The notes: generated by a model from the sequence alone, not told the origin. DNA of 64,000 nucleotides from Gorsachius magnificus (GCA_034008185.1 CM067086.1:17955507-18019506), one strand, 5' to 3'; shown: positions 1 through 12,327, numbered from the stretch's first letter. A program made the numbers and translations.

Positions 1-3000
1 GATAAAACAGGTTATTTTCATTCATATGTCTACAAGGGCGGAGGGAGATGTGTCTGTGTGCCCTTCATACTAAATCCTATTATAAGCCCTTCATGAAGCA
101 TTAATATGTAAAAGCCGACCTCCCGCCATCTAATCTAGTATAATAAGGGCTTGGATACATTATTAATTTTTGTCACACATCTGAGGCCCCCTTTTATCAA
201 CCAAAACCCCCATCCAAATCCCTTGTTGCATCATTAAATTGTGAAAACAGCTTCATCATTCATGACAGAAAAATGGAAGGACCCTGAGCCATATGGCAGA
301 GGGAGCAGTGGTACCAGCCACCCGTAGATGTTTCCCCAGTCCCCTTCATGGAGTGACTGGTGCTTAAAACACCCTGCACTGCAGTAGGGTGACAAAATCG
401 TCTTGGGGGTTTTTGTGAAATATTGGCTTCTTTGCCTGGAAGCAGACAAACCTAACACCAGTGCCTGGGATTGGAACCCAGTTTAATCTGCAGGGTTTTG
501 AACTGAGCGTGAAAGGTGGGGTTGGCAAGTACACCGTCGGGGGTCTGTCTTACAGTGCAAGGTTGGTTTATGTCTTCAGAAGTTGAGAAGTTGGCTCCTG
601 TCTAACCATCCACAAATCCCCTGGTCATGCTGTGAATTAGACATTGTTTGCAAATCAGAAAAACACACAATATGTCTACTGGCTAAAGGAGAGTGAATAA
701 TTTCTGTCTTTAAACCAGGAAAATGTAAAGATGTAAAGTTCTAGGAAATCTTTGGTCTTGCATTTCTAATCCAGTACTTTACCTTACTTTTTTTTTTTTA
801 TGCTTGTTGTCATTAAGGCTGAGTTAAGGAGAAATATTCTGATCTCACTGACACACTAATGACACAGTTTCAGTGAAAATCTTTGGGATTCTGAGATGAG
901 ATGCACTGACATACAATTGTCTGAAATATTGTTCGGTTTATTCATGCAAATAATCCCATTGGATTACTTGCTAGGAAGAAGGATTTAGCCCTTAATAACA
1001 AGATGAATGGCACTTTAAAAACAAAGACAAACTTGAAGTGAAAGGTTGATTTATATATTTTCATTCAGGTTAGAATGTGACAATGATGAAGAGTTCAACA
1101 TAGATGAGAGATAATTGCACTGTAGAGAAATTTAGTGTAGTTACGTAGTGATGATTCTTAATATGAATAGTGCCAGGACTCACTGTTTATCAGATAATGA
1201 GAAATATATGCCATTATATTAGAACTATAAGGTGAGTTTCATTTTTAAAAAATTGTCATTCTATTATGCCGTTTGTGTTTCTTTGTGTAAGATATTTCTA
1301 ATGTTCGAATATACACAAATGACCTAAAATGGTCACTTAGCTTTGTTTTACCAAAAGAAGTCTGTGATTATTGAAGATCTATTTTTTTAAACAGTACTTG
1401 GCACGTACAGTCAAACTCTGCATTTCTATTTTAAATATATAACTGCAAACTTGGGAATTAATTCCCTATCCTGTGTAATCTAACAACGACCCATTAATTT
1501 CAGAGAATCTTTCCTGATTTACAGTAAGTGCTTAAACTGTTCACTTAGGAAATCAGTGAGGAAATACTGCCACAGCATTTCGGTAATTCTTTTGATAGGG
1601 CAAGGGGTTTATTACAGATTTCCAGCGTGTTTTTAAAAGAATTTTTTAAAAGTGTATCAGAAGCTAAAAAATAACAATATTTAAATTAGCCTGAGATGAG
1701 GTGGTAAAAACCAGTACAGTTTCACACCTTCCCATATATGTGTGACAACACAGCAGGTAGTTTATCCCCCGACAGCTGCAGCTTTTCAATGGTGTGGATG
1801 TGGAAACAGAAGTATAAATTTAAATAAAATTATTATATTTCTGGATTAAAGACAAAATATGTGCTTAGTTTTAAGGCCGTCTAACCTGACATCATTCTCT
1901 ATGACATTTATCCTTATGTTTCACTTGATTATCCCTTTTTTTTTTTTTGCTTAATTGTCTCTGTACTGAAAACCTTTGTTTATAATAGCTAGAATATAAA
2001 TTCCAATATAGGAATTTAACACCCAAAGAAGAAGAATCGAGCATATAATTTCTCTGGTTGGGCCAGTGGTGCCTTGTCATTATTGTTAATATTTACACTT
2101 CTTTCATCTATATGGCTGTCATTTACTGATTCTTGTTATATCTTTCCATGGGACTAAAGCACATGTTTATATCCAGCAATTTTTTCCAGTGGCGTTATAT
2201 GCATACTTTGTAATCAGATTGCCTCCTGGTATTCTTTGTTATATACTGATATACTGAATACATAGGTATTGCTATTTCTTTCACTCTATGACATTATATA
2301 CTATCACCATTTAAGTAATTAAAGATCTCTAAACAGATCTCTAATTTTTCAACACCCATATTAATATGCAAGTACCCAAATTACCTGCAACAATCCAAGG
2401 TCAGTGTCATTGACCTAAATACACTCACTGCACTAAATACACAAATATAAATATCCCAGGATTACATCGACTTCCTTATTAGAGCATCATGTTGGAAGCT
2501 CATGATGGGTTTCTAGTCCAGCATGGCTTAAGATCCCACTTATCGTGACTGCTTTCCAGGGTGGTTCCCTACTCCCAGATGTCACTTTTCACTTGAGTGC
2601 TGTATATATTGAACAGGACTCAGTTTACCAAATGGGATTTAATATATCATCTGGTTGTCTGGTCCTTTTTGTACCCATGAGATTATCAGCGTTTATACAC
2701 ATTCCCATGTCCCTATACAGTAGACAGGCAGAGAGAACGCATATTCTGGGAATGGCACAATCCACCTGAGGTCTGAAGTGCTTGTTAACTCACTCAGTTA
2801 AACAATATAAATATTCCTGGAGGAGCCCAAGGCAGGAAAAACTATGCTAGTTTCCAGTTTGCTGTTTTCAAAGCATCAGAACAGCAAAATCTGTTTATAA
2901 TGCAGTTGTTAAGATACTACAAAAGAATGTAATTATTAAATGACATTTCTGTATTTCATAGCAGAATATTGCATTCATTGCATTGTTCCAAATATTTAAA

Positions 3001-6000
3001 CATCTTGGCCATTTTTGTTTAAATGTATTCCATCAAAATCACTTTTGAATGATAGAGTTGAAGAACAACCAAACCACAAATTTCATTCTTTCAATAAGAT
3101 TTTAGTCACTGAGAATGATGATTGGTTTTTAAAATTAGTAAAGATGACATGAATTCTGATTAGCCCTAGCCAAATTTCTTTACATGGGCTAAGTAGAAAT
3201 TAAGACTAGGTGGGGTTGGAGGACTGTCAGCATTTCATACCCTTTCTGTTCACATCACATCCTAATCATGTAATGACAACCCCTCTGGTGGGAGCCTCTG
3301 TAATGCTGACATTGAAACCTGTACTTTAAAAGCATTTAAATGAGATTTTACGTGCTCTTAAATGGCATTAACTGTCATTATGAGTAATAGCTCAGCTGAT
3401 TAAATAGTGTGGATACATGGTATTAGGGCATGACACTTGAATTTTCATGTTTTCTTGTTTTTTTCCAGTAAAAATAATTTTAAAGAATGCAAAAGCAACT
3501 CAGTTCCTTCCTCCTACAAAAAAACCCTGTTCATACTGTCAAAATCCACTGTGATTTAGTGAAAAATATAGCACTGAATCCCCAACAGTCTCAAGAAAAA
3601 GTCTCACTCTTTATTCACTTTTGTGGGAGAAAGCTTTGCCAGTCTTAACCAATAAACTTTGGATTTCTTTCTGGAATCCACTTGCCTGTTCTTGCCCCTG
3701 CAGTCTCAAAATCTCTGAATCATACCCGATATTTTCTCTCAATAAAGATAGTTACGTAAACATCTCTGCGGGGACCATGAATTCTACTCCCAGTGTACTG
3801 CAGCCTGGGGAAAAAGGCACTTTTTTTTAGTGTAAAGCTGTACGTATGTTCAAATAGGAGAAGTAACCTAGATTAGTTGCAAACCTGGATGTCTGCACAA
3901 CAGGATGCCTTCTCTAAACTACTAGAGCCTGCTCAATACTCTCTACTATCATCATGTCATGCTTAATCGATAGCAAGGTTAATTGTTCATGGTTCATTGA
4001 GAACTTAACACTGAGAAAAGGTGTAGCTGTAATAAACCCTACCCATGGCACTCCACGTTGCATTCCCTTTGTACCTCTGGTCTCCTGTGGTTGGTTCCAT
4101 AGTGGTGTCATACCAGCATCTTCCAGAGGCAGATACTCCCCTGGGAGAATAGGTCTCTAGCCTTGTAGCAAAAGGGAATCCTCTTCTATTTTCACACACT
4201 ACTCAAGGGATGCAAGTTTAAAGCTTCACTGATTGCAAACAAGGGGGCACCTGAGGCCCAGTCTGTGTCTTTTGAAAAATTATGTTGTCTTGGAATGTAC
4301 TGAAGGTTCCCTATTCCTACAGAAGTCAATAGAGGTTGGTAGTGTTCAGGAGCACTGAGCATGGTAACATAGCAGCCCAACTTCTATTGACCACCTGAGA
4401 GGTAAGTTCCCAGGAGATGTGTTGTTTCTGAATGTTCTCTGGAATTTTCGAACAGTTTTGTTTGGCCTTGTTGGTACTACAGCAGTGTAAATACACCTCT
4501 TTTAAATAAGCATTTTCCTAGTGTTGGGCTGCAAATACTCTATAACAAAATTCTCAGTGATGCAATATGAGAAAAATTGAGACCCAGGCTACCAAGTGCA
4601 TATTCCTGAGAAACTCCATTTACTACTTGTAAATCTGTAAATCACTAAATCTGATTTGTCAGAAGTAATGGGGAGCTATGCCCGATAAGAGCAGTGGGTC
4701 AAGGAAGAGAATAATTAGGCAGAAGCAGCCTTGAATTCTACAATTAGCAAAGGATGTCAGTAAAATGCTACCCATTGACAGACTCAGTTGAAGGAAATAG
4801 AGAGTTCAGAGCTCAGGGTTGCTAATTCTTGATTGGCATTTTAAAACAGGGTCAGAATCAAAATAAAGGGTTTCAGCCCAGTTTGAAATTTATGCATTGT
4901 GTGTAGAAAGATTTTCTTGATACTCAGGAAGGTCATTTCTTCCATGTGTTATACCTTAGAGAAACTTCCAAATTATGTCAACCCAATCTCTGTAATTGGT
5001 TGCTAGACTGAATCGTAATGTCAAGCAAACTCAGTGCAGTACACTCAGCAACTCCCTGTCAATAACAAATTAAGCTCCCAAAGCACACCTTAACCTTCCT
5101 CCCAATTTCCTTCTGCTTAGCATCTTGGAGTCAGTTTTTCATTGATTCTCTCTTTCCCATGTAATCATTACTTCCTTCCCTTCCAGGGAATGAATCTCTC
5201 AGAAATCTCCCTTTTTCTTGAGCTCAAGCCTGAGTTTTTCACAGATCATCTTGAATCCAGTGATGCTATTCTAGAGCCTATTATTTTTTATGTACATCTG
5301 AACTTTGTTTTTCTGTATAAATTCAGGCTTGTTCTGAATGCAAAGGAAACCATTGATGCCACACAGATATTCAGTGAGGTTTGTAAAAAAGAAAAAAAGT
5401 TACTTGGCTGTCATCCACCATGGTGTGAAGCAATCAGTTGTGGCTGTTACACAAGACGTGTAACTCAGCAGAGACTTTTGTAGTAGCTCATATTCTATTG
5501 GTGCTGTAGGCCTCTAGGCCCACGTACTCACTTCTCTGACTTTTTCTCATGCAGCTTCTTGGAAAGGGTATGGACATCAAGGCTGGCACCCTATTTTGGG
5601 TGCCACTTTATCCTGCAGTCATCCTGTTCATTTCAAGTTGGATGTGTAGATGTCAAAATCTCTTTGTAGCATTAGGAACTAACTTGTATTTTCACCTCCT
5701 CAATACCCTGTTATTCAAACCACTCAGCACTCAATTATCTGCCATTTTTGTCTACAGGCTAAATATATACCACAGCCGCTATCCATATTTTATTATTTGT
5801 AATTACTGGCATGTATGTTGTAGCTCGTTCCTTAATGAAATCTGTGATTTACATAGTCATTTGCCTGGTGTTGCAGTTGTCTCAGAGGCTTCCACAATAG
5901 CAATAACTAACCACTAATCTGTGAAAATTGTTGAGTTAAAACACACCCGGGCTAATAACGGGAACTAGTCTTCATTTACTGGCATAAATGTAAATGTTTG

Positions 6001-7322
6001 TGAGGAGGAGGAAAATTCATTCATGTATGCCAGGTTGTGTTTCTGCTACTGAGTTTTTCTGGGAATGTCCCTGCCATTGTCTTGCAAATCTTTGCAGTTG
6101 CACCACTTTAATTCTGGATTGCTTAAAATGACTTGACTGGTGTTGCTCGAGTGAATGAAGGCAGATTTTTTGATTCTCTGAGTCAAATTCTGCAGACTTT
6201 GCTCAAGCAAGACTCCAGTTAATCCTGAGGAGTTACAGACTGTGTAAAGAGGCAAAAAGGCTCGAAGGAGGAAGAAAAGCAGAAGCCTTTAACTGGCTGT
6301 TAAGTGTTATTTGAAACAGCCTTTTACACTTCTGAACCGTTACTAGAAAGATGGCACTGGATACCCCAGATTAATAAATGTTGTATCTTGGTTTATTTGC
6401 TTTAAAAGGAGGGATATTGGGGTTATCTCTGTTGCAGAGCATCTCTCCATTAGCAAATACTCGTTATTTTCAATGTAGGTCTCTGTCTAAAAGGTATTTA
6501 CCTCTGAGAGAGCATTTTTGCCGTAGCTCCCCTCCCTCCTCCCCCTCTTTCTCAAACACACAGGAGTAAGCCTGCTCCCCAGGCAAAGCCTCGCTGCCTC
6601 TCCAGGCCTACCTTTGATGTTGCCCACTCCTGGGAAGAGTTAAAGGTATATATTGCCGATTTTAGTGTCCATTTGCACTTAGTTTGCCATCGTTTTGAAG
6701 AGTGGCACTAGGACCTCGGCTACTTCTGCGAGCGATGAGCCTATGGCATTAAGCAGGGATGTGAAAGCCTCATGTGTCTTGAATACTCAGTGGATCTAAT
6801 TAACAGGTAGAATCGCACCCTGGGTGCTTGAAAAATTGCCAGACACCATAGAAACGAGTCCTTAAGTCCCCGCACCATCTGCACTTTCTTTTCATTGTGG
6901 CAATCTCATTGAAGCATGTTTTTCGACCATTCTAAGTTCATTTGTCCGTTAATGGAAAATTCCTGCTGATGGTTTTCCTTTTCATTAAAACAAAAATCAT
7001 AAAATTCTTTCGTTCAGTCATGGGAAGAAAAAAAAACCCTCTCAAGCTTTGATGAAATAATGAATCTTTGGATGTGCCTCTGAATAGGGGTGGTTTGACT
7101 ATCATCGCCCCAACCTCCTGACACGACTTTTTAAAGGAAAACGAAACCGACAGGAGCTGTCCCCCGCAAACCCCGCAGGCAGTCTGACGCCAGGCGAGCA
7201 TTGCGTCGTCACAGCCGCCCCCCCAGGCTCTCACGCCAGCGCGGCCGCCTCGGAGCCGGGGCCGGTGCTTGCGCCCCGGCCGCCTCCCGCCCGGACCCCG
7301 GGGCTACTCCGGCCGTCGTTAC
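1..7322 (-). other. SLC17A6: SLC17A6 intron 3 (5' part)
   Basis: Noncoding, mostly AT-rich sequence downstream of the exon 3 donor. No exon, tRNA or recognisable transposon was found. Small open frames on both strands (for example 5549-5917 plus) have no family features and are treated as chance. The last few hundred bases (about 7140-7322) rise sharply in GC and CpG and belong to the island over exon 3. A homeodomain-site-rich stretch near 3330-3420 is noted as a finding. Confidence 0.85.
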
Positions 7323-7441
7323 CTGTTGGCTGCCAGCCGGGAGGAGATGTACCCGCCGGGGATTTGGGTGATGATGTATCCCCAGAAAAAAGAGCCGTGG
7401 ATCATGCCGACCGTTTCGGGATCCCAATTAAACTTCGCTTT
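7323..7441 (-). CDS. SLC17A6: SLC17A6 coding exon 3 (start of membrane segment 2)
   Basis: A 119-bp exon encoding residues 114-152 plus two bases of the next codon (AG, presumably Arg). It begins [12 protein letters not shown] and ends [11 protein letters not shown]. His128 in [11 protein letters not shown] is the histidine known to affect transport in rat VGLUT2. The acceptor AAG at 7442-7444 is preceded by a C/T-rich tract; the donor is CAG|GTAACG at 7323/7322. The next exon (starting VFGAA in other vertebrates) was sought on the minus strand down to position 1 and not found, so intron 3 is longer than 7.3 kb. Confidence 0.96.
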
Positions 7442-10400
7442 CTTCCGATGCGAGGGACCGGGAGAGGAGGAGAGAAAGAGAAGAGGAAGGCTGTAATCGT
7501 GCCAGGTTAAAGCACTCACCCGCAGGACCCTCACACCGGGCAATCGGAGGGGGGGTCTGGCGGCGGCGGCCGGGGCGGGGAGGCGGGGGCCGGGCGCCCC
7601 AAGCCGCTCGCTCCGCCCGGGCCCGCCACAGCAAACACTCCGGCTGCCCGCCGGATACATAAGCAGAGGAACAAATTCGATAATGGCGATAAAAAATAGC
7701 ACCGTCCGTGCCTCTGTGGGACAGGAGGGGCAGGGGCGCTCACGAGTGACCGGAGCCCCGTGTGCCCGGAGCCGCCCGAGCGACCGGAGCCCCGTGTGCC
7801 CGGAGCCGCCCGGCCGCGGCTGCGAGCGCCTTCCTGGGCAAGGAGCAAGCCGCGGGGCTCTGGCTGTCTCCGGACTCGTTATATTTAACACTCCTCTGTG
7901 TTTAGCATTCACCTCTTTCTCACTGCGCCGTAACTCGCTTTGGAACGGCTCTTAGCATTTAACGCCTTTTACCAAGACAAATTCTTTCACCCTGGTGCTT
8001 TCAAACATTCCCGCACAACCTCCCCGCCGCTGTTAGGGCGCGGCGCAGCCGCCGACAGCCACTTTATTCGACGCCCTCCTTCCCCGATCCCCTACGTTTA
8101 TTTTCGGAGAGACCTGCGTTTTTCGAGGTTGTGTGCAAAAGGAGAAAAAAGAAATCTGCCTGCGATTTAATACCTCAAAATGGCTTTGGGCTGGGAACGG
8201 AAAAGGAAAAAATAGGTAGAAATAGTTCGAGAACAACTCAGGAACGGGGTTTCCGTGCTGCCAAGTGCGGCGGCGGGGCCGGGCGGCGCGGGGCAGCATC
8301 GCGGGCTGAAGCGGGGGCAACGGTGAGCAGGGGGCAGAGCCCGCCCCGCCTGCCTCGGGGGCTTGGCCCGGGAGGTGCACTGGAAGGACGTGGGATCTAC
8401 GAGGGAAGGGTCCCCACCTCTTTGATAATTTTTCCTCCTCGGTGTATGGTGCTGTTATTGACCATATCCACGATGGCCACTCCCAAGTTACATCGGATCC
8501 CGAAGGAAATGCAGAATCCCAGTCCGCTCATGATGGCAATGATGTACCTCCGGGGCAGCCCGAAGCAGGTACAGTCGCACAGCGGGGCTTTCTTCTCGGG
8601 CATTTCCACGGGCTTGCCATCTTCCGTCAGCTCGATGGTGTCCCCGGGCTTCTGCCTCTTCTCTAGGACTCTGCCCGGCACAAGAAGGAAAAGTCAAGCC
8701 CTGGCCGCCTGAACGCACAGCCCCTTCGGGTAGCTGAAGGCTTAAGTTCACCGCTCCCCCCGCCCCTTTGGCTCCGTTTGGATTGATTTGAGGATTTATT
8801 CCTTGTTTTCCATTCACCTTCAGCTGCTCTTTAGCAATGACCTGTGGGAGTCACGATTAGTCATCCCCGGCTCCCCCCGCCACCCCGCCGCAGAAGCCCA
8901 GGGAGGAGCTCTAGCTGAGAACTGCTCATCTATCATTAAAGACTTCTGCTTAAATATGTAGGACGCAGTAAGAAGACATCATCTGTAACCACTGCAGAGG
9001 CGCCATGTTGGGCAGCCCAAGAGGCATAGTATGGAAACCGAAACAGGCTTTTGGAGAAGGTTTTATTCCCTCCTTGCTGCATTAGAAACGCCAAGGGGGA
9101 CGATCTTGCTCTGCATCTCGCTTCAGGTCTGGGAACAAAAGAAATATTAACAGAAAGGGGCGGCGGGAGGGATATTGCTACTTATTTTAGATTTGCAAAA
9201 TGGCTGTCACATGCAGTGGAAGAAAACATGACCGTCTTTAGAGAGCTGGCATCTTCAGAGGAGTATTTCCAAAAGATCGCATCTGCACGTCCTGAGCATG
9301 TGATGGCTTAGCAGGTTTAACCTTCCCAGATCGGCTTTAAGCTCGATCTCATTGCCCCCACTCCATTGTTTTTACCTGAGAATCCTATCTCCTAGAAAAC
9401 AACGTGCAGGAATCTAAAAGGGAATGGTTATTTGCAGCTATTTCGAATCAACAGAAAAATACCGACATCCTCCCACCCCCACCATCCACCGAAGGTGACT
9501 TAGAACACTTAATTTTAATTCTTCTTTAGTGGAAAAGCTTTAAAAACGCCATGTCGGTAGTAAGAAAAGTCGGGTTTATCGAACAAGCGTCCCGTGCTGA
9601 ATCTCTTAATCTTCTTTTGTAGTCGCTGAGGTATTTAAAAGACAGAAAACCTAACCGCTTCCATCCCAGCTCCATCGTCTTGAGGAGCGACTATGGGACC
9701 ATTTCCCGACGCTCTGGACTCTCCCATCGCTGCCCTCACCCCTGCTCTAGGAGAGTTTTCTCACGCCAAAATTCTCCTCGGAGGAGCATCTCTTTGAGGT
9801 TAACTCCTCCGGCTCGGGGGGCTGTAACAAGTCGCAGAATATGGCTCAAAAGCTTCTCCGTGATTTGGAGAAATTACAGGGGTTTTCTCCAGTAGTTACT
9901 CAGCTGAAATCCCCCCAATTTTTCGTTGCTGGAAGAATTCTTCCCATGCTTAAAGACCGCAGCATTAAGGAATGTCTGAAAGTTGTGAGCAAAATAAACC
10001 GCCGGGGTTTTTATGTTCCAAATTCGTTCGCGCGAATAAAGAATGATGTAGAAGTGTCTTCTCCCTGAACGGGCTTCTTGTCTTCGGGGAGACACTGAGG
10101 TTTGAGGGACAGGAAAACTATTTTAATTTTAAGAATCGGAAACAAAATAGTTCAGTCCCGTGCGTTGAAAAAAATCAGTAAATGGCGCATTTGTTAATCA
10201 AGGGGGGAGTGCAAACGGAGTTTTGCTGGAAAACACAAACACCGTTTCTCCATAATTCACCGTGTGACTATATAAAAAGCAGTAGACACGATCGTTTTAT
10301 GTACATGTTGTGGAGTCTTTTAGGGCGAGGAAGAAGTGTATTATCTTAATTATATTTTGAACAGTTATTCTAGGTTTTCAATATTTCTCTTTCTGACCAT

Positions 10401-11651
10401 TGAAAATTACTTAATTATGACCAAAACCTGTAGGAGATTCACTGCGTTGCTGATGTCTTTGGTTTTGCTTTCGGATTTTCAAAACTGTGCCCTTCTTACC
10501 AAAGTGGAAATCTTAATTTTGTCTTTATCACTTCACTGATATGTCCCCTTTCCTGAAAATGGCAGCAGAAGTTGTGACTCATGCTGTGGAACACCCTTGT
10601 GCCTGTGCCCAACACTGCCGCATAGGTATGGAAAAAAGACTTTTACGTGACCTACCCTAGGCAGATAAATCCGCAGTTACCTTTAATCTGTAATTCGGAA
10701 AAAAAACCCAAAAACCAAACAAAAAAACCAACCAACCAAACCTTCGGGGTAATTTCTAGCAGAGGGGACAATCGAAAATACGTTGGAATTTCACAGCCTA
10801 TTCTCAAATGTCCTGGAGGTCAGATCGGATGGAGCACGATGTGTCAACTTCAGTTCATACACTTTTTAGGCATGGGAGAATTTGGGCTTGTTTATCTGTG
10901 TGTACAGAGCTCGAAGACGGTAGAAACGTTCTGCACATACAGAAACATACCATTGAGTGATGCTTTTGAGTGTAGCAATTGCAGTTGTGTATTAGTTATA
11001 AGACAAGTGGATGCTTCTCAAGGCGGACGGATAAATAATTAAACACATCCCTCTATATGTTTCAGCTTCAGGAGGAAAAAAAAATCGTTCGGATATCAAT
11101 TATTTATACATCTCCATGTTTATCTTCCTCTGACGACAAATTACACAAGGGACAAGACTAATCGAAACCAGGAAAGATTATTATTATTATTTTTTAATGA
11201 TTGGTAAAGGCAGGGGGAAAGATCCTGTGACTGCATTGCAAAATTAACACAGTACAGGGAGCTGCTCTCTCCCGATGATGATTTCAAGATGGGATCCTGG
11301 TTCTGTGGGAGAAAGATGGGGTAATCTTTCGCTACATATTTACTGACACCATCTACGAATCAGATAGAGAAGTTACGAGGGTGCCATATTGCGAAGCTTC
11401 AGCACTAGTTTCCAGGATCCAGGTTACACCGGCGGTGTCTCCGCAGCTCCCAGCCCCTCGCTGCTAACCCCCCCAAAGCATTCGCCCTCCTTCAGCAGCT
11501 GGCCGTTAAGAACAGCTTCCCATCATTTCTAGGAAGTAGAGTCCTGTAAGAGATGTCAGTCTTACCTGTAGAGTTGACCAAGCGATTTCCCAGCAAAATT
11601 CTTCAATCCCTCCTTGCCAGGGGTCAAAATCCTTTGTTTTACCGACTCCAT
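7323..11651 (-). CDS. SLC17A6: SLC17A6 (VGLUT2), 5' coding part, exons 1-3 of a spliced gene
   Basis: Vesicular glutamate transporter 2 loads glutamate into synaptic vesicles, using the proton electrochemical gradient; it is an SLC17 member of the major facilitator superfamily. Three coding exons are joined by GT-AG introns: 11566-11651, 8418-8670 and 7323-7441. Together they give 152 full codons plus two bases of the next. The start MESVKQRIL, the Cys-rich [11 protein letters not shown], membrane segment 1 with GIRCNLG, and [10 protein letters not shown] of segment 2 are diagnostic of VGLUT2. Counting from the start codon puts Arg at 88 and His at 128, the positions known to matter for transport in rat VGLUT2. 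The rest of the protein lies left of the window, because no later exon was found in 1-7322. Identification is by memory of the family, not by a database search. Confidence 0.97.
7442..8417 (-). other. SLC17A6: SLC17A6 intron 2, CpG-rich, with a minisatellite
   Basis: A 976-bp intron between exons 2 and 3. It is very GC-rich in its exon-3-proximal half (about 7520-7860) and again near exon 2 (about 8260-8400). The middle, about 7870-8230, is more AT-rich. It contains the 34-bp tandem duplication at 7743-7810. Overlapping open frames on both strands here reflect high GC, not genes. Confidence 0.9.
7743..7810. repeat. 34-bp GC-rich tandem duplication (2 copies)
   Basis: Two adjacent 34-base units, 7743-7776 and 7777-7810, differ at one base (GAGTGACC in the first, GAGCGACC in the second). 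Each contains the core CGGAGCCCCGTGTGCCCGGA. It lies inside SLC17A6 intron 2, within the CpG island. Confidence 0.95.
8418..8670 (-). CDS. SLC17A6: SLC17A6 coding exon 2 (membrane segment 1)
   Basis: A 253-bp exon that finishes the Arg29 codon and then encodes residues 30-113. It starts [14 protein letters not shown] and ends [10 protein letters not shown]. It carries the cytosolic dicarboxylate-rich tail, the Cys motif [11 protein letters not shown], and membrane segment 1 (about residues 71-98) with Arg88 in GIRCNLG. A luminal NNST sequon, a possible N-glycosylation site, follows. The acceptor is a pyrimidine tract ending GGGCAG before 8670; the donor is GAG|GTGGGG at 8418/8417. The exon lies in a GC-rich, CpG-rich stretch. 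Confidence 0.97.
8671..11565 (-). other. SLC17A6: SLC17A6 intron 1
   Basis: A 2,895-bp intron between coding exons 1 and 2. It is AT-rich in the middle, with no recognisable transposon, RNA gene or alternative coding exon. Plus-strand open frames of 75-131 codons (for example 9841-10068 and 10647-11042) show no domain and are regarded as chance. A run of short purine blocks (AAAAACC-type) lies near 10700-10740. Confidence 0.85.
11566..11651 (-). CDS. SLC17A6: SLC17A6 coding exon 1
   Basis: The exon starts at an ATG (11651-11649) and encodes 28 residues plus the first two bases of Arg29. It reads [12 protein letters not shown], then [16 protein letters not shown]. The donor is CAG|GTAAG at 11566/11565. 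This is the cytosolic N-terminus of the transporter. It was too short, and split by an intron, to show up as a long open frame. The start is chosen by its near identity to the mammalian N-terminus and by the phase-2 junction, which completes AG|A (Arg) with exon 2. Confidence 0.96.
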
Positions 11652-11695
11652 TCCTGCAGGGGTGCTCGCTGGATTCTGCTCTGGATAGGGCACTG

Positions 11696-11716
11696 CTACC
11701 AGCAACGATGGTTCAT
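11696..11716 (-). CDS. Possible uORF (6 codons) in the SLC17A6 leader
   Basis: ATG at 11716-11714, reading MNHRCW then TAG, ending 45 bases before the SLC17A6 start codon. A second short one, MRGKS then TAA, lies at 11731-11748. They would be in the leader only if transcription starts upstream of 11748, which is likely but not proved. Upstream frames of this kind can lower translation of the main frame. Confidence 0.3.
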   Translation of the reverse strand: MNHRCW

Positions 11717-11792
11717 ATTGGTGTAATCGCTTAACTTTTCCCCCTCATTAAATGGCTATCGGTGCACCTCCGGGTAAAGCGAGAGTGGGAGA

Positions 11793-11842
11793 AAGCGTGC
11801 GTGCGTGTGTGTGAGAGAGAGGGAGGGAGAGGGAGAGACGGC
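11793..11842. repeat. GT/GA-rich simple sequence
   Basis: GCGTGCGTGCGTGTGTGTG passes into GAGAGAGAGGGAGGGAGAGG on the plus strand, so the transcribed (minus) strand is CT/CA-rich. It lies close upstream of the SLC17A6 start and is probably in the 5' leader or core promoter. Confidence 0.8.
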
Positions 11843-12306
11843 GTGCGGAGCCGGGGGGGGCGAGGGCGAGGGCGAGGGAGCGCGCCTGTGTGCGGCAGCG
11901 AGCGGGGAGCCGGAGCGCGCTGCAGGCAGCCCCCGGGTTTCCCGGCAGCGCGGAGTTGCCGGGCACGGTCAGAAGGTCTTCTCGGCCTGGCGGGGTTCGG
12001 CGGCGGCGGGTGGAGGCAGTGCCATGGGGGGGGGGGGCCCTTTGGGTTAGTCTCGGTTCGGCGCTGGCGGCGGCCCCGGCTGTAGAGCCGGAGGGGGAGG
12101 GGTGCAATTCGCCGCCGTAGGCAGAGAGCCGCGAAGCGCCCCGCGCCCCGCAGCCGCTGGCTGACTCCCCCGGGCGGCGGGGAGCCCTTGGCGTGGCCGC
12201 GCTGCCCCCGCCCGCCCGCCCCCGCCCCGCAGCTCCCGGCGCGGCCGCGCAGGTCGCGCCCCGAGGCGGCGGCGGAGCCGAGCGGCACCTCAGGGCGCCT
12301 CGCCCC

Positions 12307-12327
12307 TTCAGCACCGCGGACAGCGCC
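12307..12327 (+). promoter_or_regulatory. RE1/NRSE (REST binding site), copy 1
   Basis: A 21-base match to the neuron-restrictive silencer element. It has left half TTCAGCACC and right half GGACAGCGCC with the canonical two-base spacer between them. It matches the consensus that I know at all but one position, in the spacer (CG instead of CA). REST/NRSF represses neuronal genes in non-neuronal cells through such sites. It lies upstream of SLC17A6, a neuronal gene, which fits. Confidence 0.88.

Larger units (their letters stand above)
7140..8900. promoter_or_regulatory. Intragenic CpG-rich region over SLC17A6 exons 2-3
   Basis: CpG and GC content are high around exon 3 and the first part of intron 2 (about 7140-7860), and again from about 8030 across exon 2 to about 8900. 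The middle part is weaker, so this may be two islands. It is separate from the promoter island at 11.45-12.6 kb. Intragenic islands in neural developmental genes are often regulatory, but no function is shown by the sequence. Confidence 0.7.

Noticed and set aside
5549..5917. A 122-codon plus-strand frame with hydrophobic segments
   Set aside because: Hydrophobic residues are expected in AT-rich chance frames; no family motif, and it lies in an intron.
7319..7912. A 197-codon minus-strand frame
   Set aside because: Only its last part (7323-7441) is coding, as SLC17A6 exon 3. The upstream part is intron 2 read through a splice acceptor.
9841..10068. A 75-codon plus-strand frame beginning [14 protein letters not shown]
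   Set aside because: It looks protein-like but lies in SLC17A6 intron 1 on the opposite strand, with no similarity I recognise and no promoter or splice evidence.
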